Positions 1-6,800 of a stretch of 6,866 bases of DNA are shown here, piece after piece. The stretch's first letter is position 1, and every line of letters begins with the position of its first letter. This DNA comes from Lachnospiraceae bacterium (GTDB lineage: Bacteria > Bacillota > Clostridia > Lachnospirales > Lachnospiraceae): assembly GCA_003484785.1 (NCBI GenBank), contig DNAD01000349.1, positions 1-6,866 of the forward strand, given 5' to 3'. The notes beneath the pieces are model-generated. The model made no database searches. It was not told where the DNA came from and saw only the letters and a program-made list of their open reading frames with translations. The translations under genes were made by a program, and so were the position numbers.

Positions 1-18
1 GATCAGGTATTTTTTCAT
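1..18 (-). CDS. 5' end of an unidentified gene, cut by the window edge
   Basis: An ATG at 18..16 opens a frame whose first six codons read MKKYLI before the window ends. It is preceded by a good Shine-Dalgarno site, AAGGAG, with a 7-nt spacer, and it begins only 35 nt after the stop of the Ig-like protein gene. It is therefore probably the next gene of the same transcript. A start of two lysines followed by hydrophobic residues would fit a signal peptide or membrane protein, but six residues cannot identify it. Confidence 0.6.
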
Positions 19-25
19 ATCTTTA

Positions 26-31
26 CTCCTT
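26..31 (-). promoter_or_regulatory. Shine-Dalgarno site for the cut-off gene at the left edge
   Basis: The minus strand reads AAGGAG here, followed by TAAAGAT and then ATG. The match and spacing are near ideal, and they are the main reason for calling the six-codon fragment at the edge a real gene start. Confidence 0.65.
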
Positions 32-53
32 TTCAATCTGTTGTTGTTTACGA

Positions 54-983
54 TCAGTTACTGTTCCTGCTCTTCCACGCCGAGCTTTCAATGAAGAACT
101 CATCTATATCATATGCCGAATAGAACGCTGCCAGCTCAGTCAGCGTGGTCCCGTTAAAGCTTGCGGTATATTCATCCCTTTCCGAGGCTATATCCGCAGC
201 CACATCAGGGGATCCGAGCTTAAGCGCGGCATACCAGCCCGATTTCTGGCCTTCCGTCACGTTCGGGACCTCGGCTGTCATGATCACGTCATACCTGTAG
301 GGCAGGTAGATCGCCTCCTTATTCCTGTATACGGTAGTAGTCATCCTTCGCTTCGTGACCTTGATGGTTTTGATGCTTCCGATGATCCCTGAATTATCCG
401 GATCATTGATCAGTATCGGAAGGATCTGTCCCGTTATCATCGGTACCTCTGTACCGTCAGGCCATGCTTCCGACCCTTCACCGTTCTCCTTTATAAGCCT
501 TTTTACATCCTCCTCGGAAAGGGTGTTCTCGGCTATGAGCTTTTTTATTGCCTCCTCCGAGATCGTGTTATCGGTGATCAGCTTCTTAATGCTCTCATCG
601 GACAGAAGCTCTGATCTTACGAGCTGTTCTGTCTCGGCCTTCGTCAGGAATTCTTTTACAAAGACCTTACATTCGGCGGTCTTTTTACTGGAAGTCGTGA
701 CCGAAATGACACTCGTTCCCTCCGCAACAGCCGTGACCACTCCATAACCGTTAACTGTAGCTACGCTTTGGTCACTGCTGTTCCATGTAAGCTTGTCCGT
801 TGAGTTTACAGGCTTCATAATGGCGGACAGAGTGGCGATATCTCCAACTGCCAGGGTTGCCTCACCGGCATTTATCACAACGCTTTTGCTCTTTATGCTT
901 CCCTTCGCGCTGATATTGCTCGTAAACATTACTGAGGCAAGGATGGCGGCAAGCACCAGAGAGATTATTCTTTTTTGCTGCAT
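54..983 (-). CDS. Secreted BIG2 (bacterial Ig-like) protein with helical repeats
   Basis: This encodes a predicted secreted protein of 309 residues. The start is taken at ATG 983 because GAGGTGA lies just upstream with suitable spacing; an in-frame ATG at 1004 has no such site. Residues 1-26 look like a signal peptide: Q-Q-K-R, then a hydrophobic stretch to about residue 20, and a likely cut after SNISA. Residues about 33-110 form a BIG2 domain, shown by TWNSSDQSVATV followed by GVVTAVAEGTSVISV. Residues 112-167 are four 14-residue repeats. The region after about 170 is rich in predicted beta strands and I do not recognise it. There is no LPXTG motif, lipobox or C-terminal membrane segment, so the protein is probably released or held non-covalently. 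BIG2 domains are common in surface and adhesive proteins; the actual role here is unknown. It follows malQ by 78 nt with no clear terminator, so it may share that transcript. Confidence 0.82.
   Translation of the reverse strand: MQQKRIISLVLAAILASVMFTSNISAKGSIKSKSVVINAGEATLAVGDIATLSAIMKPVNSTDKLTWNSSDQSVATVNGYGVVTAVAEGTSVISVTTSSKKTAECKVFVKEFLTKAETEQLVRSELLSDESIKKLITDNTISEEAIKKLIAENTLSEEDVKRLIKENGEGSEAWPDGTEVPMITGQILPILINDPDNSGIIGSIKTIKVTKRRMTTTVYRNKEAIYLPYRYDVIMTAEVPNVTEGQKSGWYAALKLGSPDVAADIASERDEYTASFNGTTLTELAAFYSAYDIDEFFIESSAWKSRNSN
483..650 (-). repeat. Four tandem 42-nt units encoding 14-residue helical repeats
   Basis: Within the Ig-like protein, four consecutive 14-residue units read FLTKAETEQLVRSE, LLSDESIKKLITDN, TISEEAIKKLIAEN and TLSEEDVKRLIKEN. 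The pattern is x-[LI]-[ST]-x-x-x-x-[EK]-x-L-[IV]-x-x-[EN], with heavy Glu/Lys content that suggests amphipathic helices. The DNA units (609-650, 567-608, 525-566, 483-524) have diverged at synonymous positions, so this is an old, selected protein repeat, not a recent slippage product. It probably forms a helical stalk or coiled spacer between the BIG2 domain and the C-terminal region. Confidence 0.8.
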
Positions 984-987
984 TCTG

Positions 988-994
988 TCACCTC
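988..994 (-). promoter_or_regulatory. Shine-Dalgarno site setting the start of the Ig-like protein
   Basis: GAGGTGA on the minus strand is a seven-base match to the 16S anti-Shine-Dalgarno sequence. It is separated by CAGA from the ATG at 983 (7 nt counted from GAGG). This favours the 983 start, which also places the signal peptide at the very N-terminus, over the ATG at 1004. Confidence 0.7.
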
Positions 995-1061
995 TTTCAG
1001 TCATTATCGCATCCCGTCCGGATCAATAATTACCATTCACGGCCTTTTACCGTAATACAGA

Positions 1062-2558
1062 TCAGTTCATCTTACGCCCGTAGAGCTTCGCAAGCTCATT
1101 AAGCCTCTTCTGCGCGGCCTTGCTGAAGGCATCCGGCTTCATCCTCCATTCCCAGTTGCCGCCAAGGGTAGAGGGCGTATTCATCCTTGCGCTGCCCCCA
1201 AGGGACAGGATATCCTGCATGGGTATCACCGCAAGCTCTGATACGCTTGCATAGGCTGCCCTTATAAAGGCCCGGGTAATATCGGTTTTTTTGGCGTTTT
1301 TGTCTATGTCCAGATATTTATTTACGAACCTTCTGTCTCTTTCCGAAAGGGTCTCATACCAGTGAAGCGTGGTATCATTGTCGTGGGTTCCGGTATAGAC
1401 AACGCTTTCCGGCCTGTAATTGTGAGGAAGATAATCCGATTCCTCCCTGGGGTCGAAGGCAAACTGCAGAACCTTCATCCCCGGATAGCCCGTACGTTTT
1501 ACAAGCCTGATGACGGATTTCGTAAGGAAACCCAGATCCTCGGCTATTACGGCCTTGTCCCCAAGCTCCTTCTTCATGGTCTTGAACAGCTCATAGCCCG
1601 GTCCCTTTTCCCAGCTTCCTATCCTTGCATTTTCCGCCGGAAACGGGATCGAATAATACGCATCAAACCCTCTGAAATGATCGATCCTGACTATATCGTA
1701 AAGCTCAAAGCAGTGTTTAAGCCTTTTCATCCACCATTCATAGCCGGTCTTCCTGTGGTATTCCCAGTCATAGAGAGGATTTCCCCAAAGCTGGCCGTCA
1801 GCGGAAAAAGCATCGGGAGGGCAGCCCGCCACTGCCTTCGGCGTACAGTCCTCATTGAACTGAAACAGCTCGGGAGATGCCCAGGCATCTGCAGAATCAA
1901 GAGCCACATAGATCGGAATATCGCCTGTTATTTTAATACCCTGACCGTTAGCGTATTCCTTAAGCTTTTTCCACTGTGCCGAAAATTCATACTGCAAAAA
2001 CTCGTAGAACAGGATCTCTTCCTTATATTTTTCCCTGCAGGAATCAAGGGCGGCCTTTTCTCTGAATCTTATGTCCTCGTCCCATTCAAGCCAGCTCTTT
2101 CCGCCGTTGCTGTCCTTAATTGCCATATACAGCGCATAGTCACCAAGCCACCCTGAATTATCCTTTTTAAAGCTTAAAAAGTCTTCATCCTTCTTAAGCC
2201 CTTCTTCCGCCCTTTTAAAAGCCTTTTTCAGGAGCAGAAACCTCGACCTGTATATCTTCTCATAGTCTGTTTTGGTCTCATTCGTTCCGAAATCATAGGA
2301 ATCGCACTCTTTTTTGGTTATCAGGCCTCTTTCTGTCAGGGCCTTCGGGTCGATGAAATAAGGGTTTCCCGCAAAGGTCGAAAAAGACTGATAGGGACTG
2401 TCCCCGTAGCTGGTGGGCCCCAGGGGCAGTATCTGCCATACTCCCTGTCCCGCGGCCTTAAGCGCGTCCACAAAGTCGTAGGCCTCCTTTGAAAAGCATC
2501 CTATCCCGTATTCGGAGGGAAGTGATGTAATTGCCAGTAAAATTCCTGCCTGTCTCAT
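1062..2558 (-). CDS. malQ: 4-alpha-glucanotransferase (amylomaltase, GH77)
   Basis: MalQ is a cytoplasmic enzyme that moves alpha-1,4-glucan segments between maltodextrins, releasing glucose and building chains long enough for phosphorylase. From ATG 2558 it is 498 residues, the usual length of compact bacterial amylomaltases. The N-terminus MRQAGILLAITSLPSEYGIG is the typical family opening. GH77 catalytic residues are present: the nucleophile Asp293 in VRIDHFRGF, the acid/base Glu340 in AEDLG, and Asp393 in GTHDND. Also visible are ILPLGPTSYGDSPYQS near residues 43-58, and a C-terminal RMNTPST-GNWEWR block typical of the family. A GTG at 2567 could add three residues (M-R-I), overlapping the glgP stop as GTGA, but the ribosome site fits the ATG better. 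The start lies 5 nt after the glgP stop, so the two are surely co-transcribed, as in the E. coli malPQ pair. Confidence 0.95.
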   Translation of the reverse strand: MRQAGILLAITSLPSEYGIGCFSKEAYDFVDALKAAGQGVWQILPLGPTSYGDSPYQSFSTFAGNPYFIDPKALTERGLITKKECDSYDFGTNETKTDYEKIYRSRFLLLKKAFKRAEEGLKKDEDFLSFKKDNSGWLGDYALYMAIKDSNGGKSWLEWDEDIRFREKAALDSCREKYKEEILFYEFLQYEFSAQWKKLKEYANGQGIKITGDIPIYVALDSADAWASPELFQFNEDCTPKAVAGCPPDAFSADGQLWGNPLYDWEYHRKTGYEWWMKRLKHCFELYDIVRIDHFRGFDAYYSIPFPAENARIGSWEKGPGYELFKTMKKELGDKAVIAEDLGFLTKSVIRLVKRTGYPGMKVLQFAFDPREESDYLPHNYRPESVVYTGTHDNDTTLHWYETLSERDRRFVNKYLDIDKNAKKTDITRAFIRAAYASVSELAVIPMQDILSLGGSARMNTPSTLGGNWEWRMKPDAFSKAAQKRLNELAKLYGRKMN

Positions 2559-2563
2559 AATTC

Positions 2564-4837
2564 TCACACCTTTTTCAGCTTCCAGATATCTCTGTTATAT
2601 TCTTCTATGGCACGGTCGGAAGAGAAGAACCCGGCCTTTGCGATATTTACAAGCATCATCCTTCTCCATTTCTGCTGATCCTCGTAGTCGTTAAGGGCTT
2701 CGTCCTTTTTCTCGATATAGCTCTCCAGATCAAGAAGGGTCATGAACCAGTCCTTGTTAAGAAGCTCCTTATAGAGCCTCTCAAGGTTCTCCTTATGCCC
2801 GGTCTTTAAGGCCTTTTCGCTTATTATGAAGTCCACGGCCTGCTTTATCACCGGAGATTTTTTATACAGCTCCTTGGATACATAGTCTGCCTTTTCGTAG
2901 TGCTTTATGACCGTATCCGAATCCGCTCCGAAGATATAGATATTCTCATCCCCCACAAGCTCGTGTATCTCCACATTCGCCCCGTCGTCGGTGCCCAGGG
3001 TCACGGCTCCGTTCAGCATGAACTTCATATTGCCGGTTCCGGAGGCCTCCTTTGAAGCAAGGCTTATCTGCTCGGAGATATCGCAGGCGGGGATCAGCTT
3101 CTCCGCATAGCTTACATTATAATTGGTAACGAACAGCACCTTGAGATAAGGGCTGACCTCGGGATCCTTATTGACGATCTCCTCAAGCACCAGCAGAAGA
3201 TGGATTATATCCTTTGCGATCACATAGGCAGGAGCCGCCTTCGCCCCGAAAATGAAGGTTATGGGGCGCTTCGGCTTCTTTCCGGCCTTGATCTGAAGAT
3301 ACTTGTGGATAATATACAGCGCGTTCATCTGCTGCCGCTTGTATTCGTGCATCCTCTTTATCTGGATATCAAAGATGGAGTCGGTATCGAGCTCTACGCC
3401 CTCAACTGCTCTGACATGCTCTGCAAGCTTCTTTTTATTGTCCATTTTTATTGCGGCAAGCCTGTTCAGCACCTCTTCATCGTCCTTAAACTGAAGGAGC
3501 TTTTCGAGCTCGTCCGCATTCTTTTTATAGCCCGTTCCTATCTTCTCGTCTAAAAGCGCAGTAAGCTCCCTGTTGCAGCTTAACAGCCATCTGCGGAAGG
3601 TAATGCCGTTGGTCTTGTTATTGAATTTTTCGGGATACAGCTTATAAAAGGCATTCAGCTCCGTATTCTTAAGGATTTCGGTATGGATAGCCGCCACTCC
3701 GTTAACGGAAATGCCGTAATGGATATCGATGTGAGCCATATGAACCCTTTTATCCTCATCGATTATCCGAATCTTCGGATCCTTATTGGTCTTAACTATC
3801 CGGTTATTGAGCTCCTTGATTATCGGAACCAGCTTCGGGACCACCTGCTCAAGGTAGTCGAGAGGCCATTTTTCGAGAGCCTCCGCAAGGATGGTATGGT
3901 TGGTATAGGCACAGGTCTTTCCCACAACCTCCACCGCATCGTCCATCGTAAAGCCCTCCTCCTGTGTGAGGATCCTGATGAGCTCGGGGATCACCATTGT
4001 CGGATGGGTATCATTGATCTGGATGATCACATGCTTGTCAAGCTCATAGAGATCGAAGCCTTTTTCCTTCATTTCCTTTATAATGAACTGAGCTCCGCTG
4101 CTGACCATAAAGTACTGCTGATAGATCCTTAAAAGGTTGCCTGCCTTATCCGAATCATCGGGGTACAGGAAAAGCGTCAGATTTTTGTCGACAGCTTCCT
4201 TGTCAAAATCAATGCCCTTCCTGACAAGGCCTTCATCCAGGCTCTTAAGATCGAACAGATGGAGCTTTATGATCCCGTTGTCATAGCCGATAACGTCGAT
4301 GTCGTAAAGAACGGACTCAACCTTTACTCCTCCTCCGAACTCTACCTCAAAGGAGACCCCGGTCTTATTCAACCAGGAATCCTTCTCGATCCAGTCATTC
4401 TTTTCGGCCGTCTGAAGGTGATCCTTAAACACCTGCTTAAACAATCCATAGTGGTAGTTAAGGCCGATACCCTCTCCGGGAAGCCCGAGAGTCGCTATGG
4501 AATCAAGGAAGCAGGCAGCAAGCCTTCCGAGCCCGCCGTTTCCCAGAGAGGGCTCCGGCTCCTCCTCTTCGATCATCGCGATGGATTTTCCGTTTTTGTT
4601 CAGGATCTCTTCAAGCTCGTCATAAACTCCCAGATTAATAAGGTTATTCGAAAGAAGCTTTCCGATCAGGAATTCCGCAGAGATGTAGTATACCTTCCGG
4701 TCCCCGTCGATCACCTTTTTCTCCCGGGAAAGCTCCTTTGTAAGGCTTAGGAGCGCATGATAAAGCTCCGCATTGGTGGCTTCTGAGACCTCTTTTTTAT
4801 ATAGCTTCTTAACCAGCTCGGAAAGCTTTTTTTCCAT
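2564..4837 (-). CDS. glgP: Glycogen/maltodextrin phosphorylase, from an internal start
   Basis: GlgP uses phosphate to release glucose-1-phosphate from the non-reducing ends of alpha-1,4-glucans, with pyridoxal phosphate as cofactor, in the cytoplasm. Translation from ATG 4837 gives 757 residues, normal for clostridial members and slightly shorter than the E. coli enzymes. In this numbering, [16 protein letters not shown] lies at about 98-113, [13 protein letters not shown] near 274-286, and [14 protein letters not shown] near 312-325 with the active-site His314. [11 protein letters not shown] near 492-502 supplies the phosphate-binding Arg and Lys. The PLP-binding Lys605 sits in [23 protein letters not shown] resembles the ordinary N-terminus of clostridial GlgP, and a strong Shine-Dalgarno site precedes it, so a separate GlgP is likely even though the frame upstream is open. 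The C-terminus ([16 protein letters not shown]) is intact. It pairs with malQ immediately downstream. Confidence 0.88.
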   Translation of the reverse strand: MEKKLSELVKKLYKKEVSEATNAELYHALLSLTKELSREKKVIDGDRKVYYISAEFLIGKLLSNNLINLGVYDELEEILNKNGKSIAMIEEEEPEPSLGNGGLGRLAACFLDSIATLGLPGEGIGLNYHYGLFKQVFKDHLQTAEKNDWIEKDSWLNKTGVSFEVEFGGGVKVESVLYDIDVIGYDNGIIKLHLFDLKSLDEGLVRKGIDFDKEAVDKNLTLFLYPDDSDKAGNLLRIYQQYFMVSSGAQFIIKEMKEKGFDLYELDKHVIIQINDTHPTMVIPELIRILTQEEGFTMDDAVEVVGKTCAYTNHTILAEALEKWPLDYLEQVVPKLVPIIKELNNRIVKTNKDPKIRIIDEDKRVHMAHIDIHYGISVNGVAAIHTEILKNTELNAFYKLYPEKFNNKTNGITFRRWLLSCNRELTALLDEKIGTGYKKNADELEKLLQFKDDEEVLNRLAAIKMDNKKKLAEHVRAVEGVELDTDSIFDIQIKRMHEYKRQQMNALYIIHKYLQIKAGKKPKRPITFIFGAKAAPAYVIAKDIIHLLLVLEEIVNKDPEVSPYLKVLFVTNYNVSYAEKLIPACDISEQISLASKEASGTGNMKFMLNGAVTLGTDDGANVEIHELVGDENIYIFGADSDTVIKHYEKADYVSKELYKKSPVIKQAVDFIISEKALKTGHKENLERLYKELLNKDWFMTLLDLESYIEKKDEALNDYEDQQKWRRMMLVNIAKAGFFSSDRAIEEYNRDIWKLKKV

Positions 4838-5746
4838 TCCGTTTTCCTCCTCTGAAGGGACCGTATCCCCTTTAATGTTTTGGCATCCGGCGCTCAACCT
4901 ATCTGCCAGAGCCGCAAATTCTTCAAGAGTCAGGGCTTCTCCCCGTATATCCGCCCTGAGCCCCGTTTTTTCGATAGCCTCTCTTATCTCCTCTTTCCCA
5001 AAGCTCAGACCGTTAAAATTGGCAATAGCGTTTACCAGGGTCTTTCTTCTCTGGTTGAAGGATGCCCGTATAAGCTTTAATAAAAGCTCCTCATCCCGTA
5101 CCTTTACGCCCCGATCCTTAAGGATATCCAGCCTTATTACCGCAGAGCTGACCTTCGGCCGCGGGATAAAGCATTCCGGGGGTACCTGTGTGATGATGAC
5201 CGGGTTAGAATAATACCTCACCGCCAGGGACAGGGCTCCGTATTCCTTGCTGCCGGGGCCGGCGCACATCCTCTCCGCAACCTCCTTCTGCACCATGACG
5301 GTTATGCTCTTAAAGGGATAACCACCTTCCATAAGCTTCATGATGATCGGAGTCGTTATATAATAAGGAAGATTTGCAACCACCTTGACCGGTCTGTCTC
5401 CGAAATTATCGGCGATATAGCTTCTTAAATCGAGCTTTAAGATATCTTTGTTTATTATATCTACATTTTCCACCCCGTCAAGAGTTTCCTTAAGGATGGG
5501 TATGAGCTCTGTATCTATTTCAACCGCGGCTACCTTCCCCGCCCGCCCGGCAAGCTCCCCGGTCAGGGTTCCGATCCCGGGGCCTATCTCGAGTACGGCA
5601 TCCTCCTTCGTAAGCTGTGCCGCGTCGATTATCCTGTCAAGTATATTCTGGTCCGTAAGGAAATTCTGTCCGTATTTCTTCCTTATTGTAAAATTGTATC
5701 TGTTTATGATGTCCAGAGTTCTTACGTAAGTATTTATACTATTCAT
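2564..5746 (-). CDS. rsmA-glgP: RsmA-GlgP fused frame: 16S rRNA dimethyltransferase joined to glycogen phosphorylase
   Basis: A single open frame of 1060 residues joins two normally separate enzymes. Residues 1 to about 284 are a full RsmA/KsgA, which dimethylates two adjacent adenines near the 3' end of 16S rRNA (A1518/A1519 in E. coli) using S-adenosylmethionine. Residues 304-1060 are a full glycogen phosphorylase. Residues 285-303 form a polar linker ([19 protein letters not shown]). The three glutamates before Asn-Gly are encoded by GAGGAGGAA, which is the Shine-Dalgarno region of glgP, so the linker looks like former intergenic sequence that became coding. The start overlaps the tatD stop by 4 nt (ATGA), and its N-terminus matches the RsmA family's usual opening before the KKYGQNFL motif. 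The two reactions have no known functional link. Explanations are a lost stop codon, a single-base assembly error near 4890-4905, or a genuine bifunctional product. Both enzymes seem intact, so I do not call this a pseudogene. Confidence 0.8.
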   Translation of the reverse strand: MNSINTYVRTLDIINRYNFTIRKKYGQNFLTDQNILDRIIDAAQLTKEDAVLEIGPGIGTLTGELAGRAGKVAAVEIDTELIPILKETLDGVENVDIINKDILKLDLRSYIADNFGDRPVKVVANLPYYITTPIIMKLMEGGYPFKSITVMVQKEVAERMCAGPGSKEYGALSLAVRYYSNPVIITQVPPECFIPRPKVSSAVIRLDILKDRGVKVRDEELLLKLIRASFNQRRKTLVNAIANFNGLSFGKEEIREAIEKTGLRADIRGEALTLEEFAALADRLSAGCQNIKGDTVPSEEENGMEKKLSELVKKLYKKEVSEATNAELYHALLSLTKELSREKKVIDGDRKVYYISAEFLIGKLLSNNLINLGVYDELEEILNKNGKSIAMIEEEEPEPSLGNGGLGRLAACFLDSIATLGLPGEGIGLNYHYGLFKQVFKDHLQTAEKNDWIEKDSWLNKTGVSFEVEFGGGVKVESVLYDIDVIGYDNGIIKLHLFDLKSLDEGLVRKGIDFDKEAVDKNLTLFLYPDDSDKAGNLLRIYQQYFMVSSGAQFIIKEMKEKGFDLYELDKHVIIQINDTHPTMVIPELIRILTQEEGFTMDDAVEVVGKTCAYTNHTILAEALEKWPLDYLEQVVPKLVPIIKELNNRIVKTNKDPKIRIIDEDKRVHMAHIDIHYGISVNGVAAIHTEILKNTELNAFYKLYPEKFNNKTNGITFRRWLLSCNRELTALLDEKIGTGYKKNADELEKLLQFKDDEEVLNRLAAIKMDNKKKLAEHVRAVEGVELDTDSIFDIQIKRMHEYKRQQMNALYIIHKYLQIKAGKKPKRPITFIFGAKAAPAYVIAKDIIHLLLVLEEIVNKDPEVSPYLKVLFVTNYNVSYAEKLIPACDISEQISLASKEASGTGNMKFMLNGAVTLGTDDGANVEIHELVGDENIYIFGADSDTVIKHYEKADYVSKELYKKSPVIKQAVDFIISEKALKTGHKENLERLYKELLNKDWFMTLLDLESYIEKKDEALNDYEDQQKWRRMMLVNIAKAGFFSSDRAIEEYNRDIWKLKKV
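2567..2572 (-). promoter_or_regulatory. Shine-Dalgarno site for malQ inside the end of glgP
   Basis: AAGGTG lies over the last codons of glgP. AGGTG is 8 nt from the ATG at 2558 but runs directly into the alternative GTG at 2567, which is too close to use. The site therefore supports the ATG start. The glgP stop codon lies within the spacer, so a ribosome ending glgP would finish on top of the malQ initiation site. Confidence 0.6.
4838..4894 (-). other. Linker between RsmA and GlgP, probable former intergenic DNA
   Basis: These 19 codons lie after the last RsmA-like residue and before the GlgP ATG. They encode small and polar residues with no visible domain. The other two frames both close at the RsmA/linker boundary: TAG at 4901-4899 and TGA at 4896-4894. 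A one-base change of frame within the last few RsmA codons would therefore end RsmA exactly where the family normally ends. Several linker codons (TGC, CAA, AAA, GGA) are also one substitution from a stop. Confidence 0.65.
4846..4851 (-). promoter_or_regulatory. Strong internal Shine-Dalgarno site for glgP
   Basis: AGGAGG, within AGAGGAGGAAAA, is followed by an 8-nt spacer (AAAACGGA) and ATG at 4837. This is the best ribosome site in the window, and it lies inside an open reading frame. It argues that GlgP is initiated independently and that any RsmA-GlgP fusion is an extra product. Confidence 0.8.
4895..5746 (-). other. rsmA: RsmA (KsgA) domain of the fused frame
   Basis: This part holds every RsmA hallmark in order. 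[11 protein letters not shown] (about residues 23-33) binds RNA and SAM. Motif I is [11 protein letters not shown] (52-62), and the SAM-ribose acidic residue is Glu76 in AVEID. Motif IV is Asn125-Leu-Pro-Tyr-Tyr, the adenine N6-methyltransferase signature. [12 protein letters not shown] lies near 193-204, SFNQRRKTL near 229-237, and the C-terminal [11 protein letters not shown] near 270-280. Standalone clostridial RsmA proteins normally end within a few residues of this last block, so the enzyme is complete. I see no Shine-Dalgarno site within reach of its ATG; translation probably depends on ribosomes finishing tatD. The ribosome-maturation role is independent of the glucan enzymes downstream. 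Confidence 0.92.
5743..5746 (-). promoter_or_regulatory. ATGA stop-start overlap coupling tatD to rsmA
   Basis: The rsmA ATG (5746-5744) overlaps the tatD TGA (5745-5743). The 15 or so bases upstream carry no purine-rich ribosome site, the nearest being a GAG too far away. Initiation of rsmA is therefore best explained by termination-reinitiation from tatD. Confidence 0.65.
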
Positions 5747-6507
5747 ATGATGTTATACATTCTCAAAGCGTTTTTGAACGTCGCTTCCTCTGCCTCTTCT
5801 GCCGTAATGCCCTTTATCTCTGCAAGCTTTTCTATTACAAGGGAAAGATAAAGGGAACAGTTCCTCTTTCCTCTGTATGGCTCGGGCGCAAGATAGGGGC
5901 AGTCGGTTTCAACAACGATATTTTCAAGGGGAACCGCCTCTGCCACCTCCCTGAGCTTATGAGCATTCTTAAAGGTGATGACTCCTCCGATCCCGATATT
6001 AAAGCCGAGCTTCACATATTCAAGGGCATCCTGCACATGGTAGGAATAACAGTGCACAACACCCGATAATCCACTGCCCTGCTCCTTCAGGATATCCATG
6101 GTGTCTTTTGCGGCATCACGGCTATGCACAACAATCGCAAGGCCTGTTTCGTGCGCAAGCTTTAGCTGCTCCTTAAAGACTTTCTTCTGAAGCTCCCTCT
6201 CAGGCTCGGGCCAGTGATAATCGAGCCCGATCTCGCCTATGGCCACAACTCTTTCATGCTTTGAGGCATCCTTTATCCATTGGTATTCATCCTCGTTAAA
6301 GTAAGCGCAGTCACTTGGATGATAGCCCAGAGCTCCATAAAAAAAGGGGTATTTTTCAATAAGCCCCAGAGTTTCTTCACAGGTTTTTCTGTTCACCGAG
6401 ATATTGACGATCTTTTCTATCCCTTCCCTGTAAAGCTTTGGGATCAGCTCGTCCCTGTCCTCATCAAAGGCTTCGTCATCATAATGCGCATGTGTCTCAA
6501 ATATCAT
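5743..6507 (-). CDS. tatD: TatD-family metal-dependent hydrolase (DNase-like)
   Basis: This is a 254-residue TatD-family TIM-barrel hydrolase, a family with divalent-metal nuclease activity on DNA ends; the natural substrate in Clostridia is not certain. All expected metal ligands are present: His6 and His8 in ETHAHYDD, Glu92 in GEIGLDYHW, His128 in VVHSRDA, His152 in VHCYS, and Asp202 in [11 protein letters not shown]. The GKRN motif follows near residues 213-216, and the length is normal. The start at 6507 is preceded by AGGGGGG and a 5-nt gap, a G-rich but workable ribosome site, and it lies 15 nt after the barstar gene. In Bacillus and many Clostridia, tatD (yabD) lies upstream of rsmA, often with rnmV between them; here rsmA follows directly and overlaps by 4 nt. 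Small alternatives within the family (YcfH/YabD) cannot be separated by eye. Confidence 0.95.
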   Translation of the reverse strand: MIFETHAHYDDEAFDEDRDELIPKLYREGIEKIVNISVNRKTCEETLGLIEKYPFFYGALGYHPSDCAYFNEDEYQWIKDASKHERVVAIGEIGLDYHWPEPERELQKKVFKEQLKLAHETGLAIVVHSRDAAKDTMDILKEQGSGLSGVVHCYSYHVQDALEYVKLGFNIGIGGVITFKNAHKLREVAEAVPLENIVVETDCPYLAPEPYRGKRNCSLYLSLVIEKLAEIKGITAEEAEEATFKNALRMYNII

Positions 6508-6522
6508 CTCTGCCCCCCTGCA

Positions 6523-6789
6523 TCAGTCAAAGCTTATTGCAAGGCTTTCGTTCTCGGCCTGTGTATCACGGCACATTCTTTTCAGGCTCGCCATGTATTT
6601 AGGCATCATTACCTCGGCCTCATAAGAATTAACAAAGGAAATTCGTGTATCCTCACAGATGTCCGTAAGCACATCATGCAATGCATCCAGATTTCCTCCG
6701 TAATACTCCGGCAGAGGAAGAACCTTTGCTATGACCTCATGAAGGTCATCCGGGTTATATACACCCGACAGATCTATTTCATAGTTCAT
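6523..6789 (-). CDS. Barstar-family protein (putative RNase inhibitor)
   Basis: This is a small acidic protein of 88 residues from ATG 6789, close to the 89-90 of classical barstar. The signature LPEYYGGNLDALHDVLTD matches barstar helix 2. Tyr29, Tyr30, Asn33, Asp35, Asp39 and Thr42 fall at the same numbers as in Bacillus amyloliquefaciens barstar, and they include residues that contact barnase. Trp38 is His and Trp44 is Ile, while barstar Glu76 is probably matched by Asp75. The fold is therefore convincing but the partner may differ. Barstar inhibits secreted guanyl-specific RNases in the cytoplasm, protecting the producer or a target cell. No barnase-like gene is visible in this window. Start 6789 is chosen over an in-frame ATG at 6804 because AAGGAG lies 5 nt upstream of 6789. 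It sits 15 nt upstream of tatD and is probably co-transcribed with it. Confidence 0.85.
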   Translation of the reverse strand: MNYEIDLSGVYNPDDLHEVIAKVLPLPEYYGGNLDALHDVLTDICEDTRISFVNSYEAEVMMPKYMASLKRMCRDTQAENESLAISFD

Positions 6790-6794
6790 CCCGA

Positions 6795-6800
6795 CTCCTT
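6795..6800 (-). promoter_or_regulatory. Shine-Dalgarno site for the barstar-family gene
   Basis: AAGGAG followed by TCGGG and then ATG 6789 decides the start. The upstream ATG at 6804 would put this site inside the coding sequence and lacks one of its own. Starting at 6789 also aligns residue numbers with classical barstar. Confidence 0.7.

Noticed and set aside
984..1004. ATG at 1004 as start of the Ig-like protein
   Set aside because: It lacks a ribosome site and would put seven extra charged residues before the signal peptide; ATG 983 has GAGGTGA at the right distance.
984..1061. Promoter or terminator between malQ and the Ig-like gene
   Set aside because: GATAAT near 1008-1013 resembles a -10 box, but no -35 match sits at 16-18 nt. 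The weak ACGG/CCGT stem after malQ has no T-run. I see no dependable signal in these 78 bases.
1362..2156. Plus-strand open frame of 264 codons opposite malQ
   Set aside because: It lies entirely within malQ, whose catalytic motifs are clear on the other strand. Its translation shows no domain and it has no supporting ribosome site or neighbour.
3683..4750. Two plus-strand open frames (3683-4132 and 4259-4750) opposite glgP
   Set aside because: They are antisense to conserved GlgP coding sequence, with no recognisable motifs; they reflect codon usage on the real strand.
4773..5213. Plus-strand serine-rich frame across the RsmA-GlgP junction
   Set aside because: The Ser/Phe-rich composition is typical of the reverse complement of Lys/Glu-rich coding sequence. 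It is not a separate gene.
2564..5746. Calling the fused RsmA-GlgP frame a pseudogene
   Set aside because: All signature motifs of both enzymes are present and in frame; nothing is truncated or interrupted.
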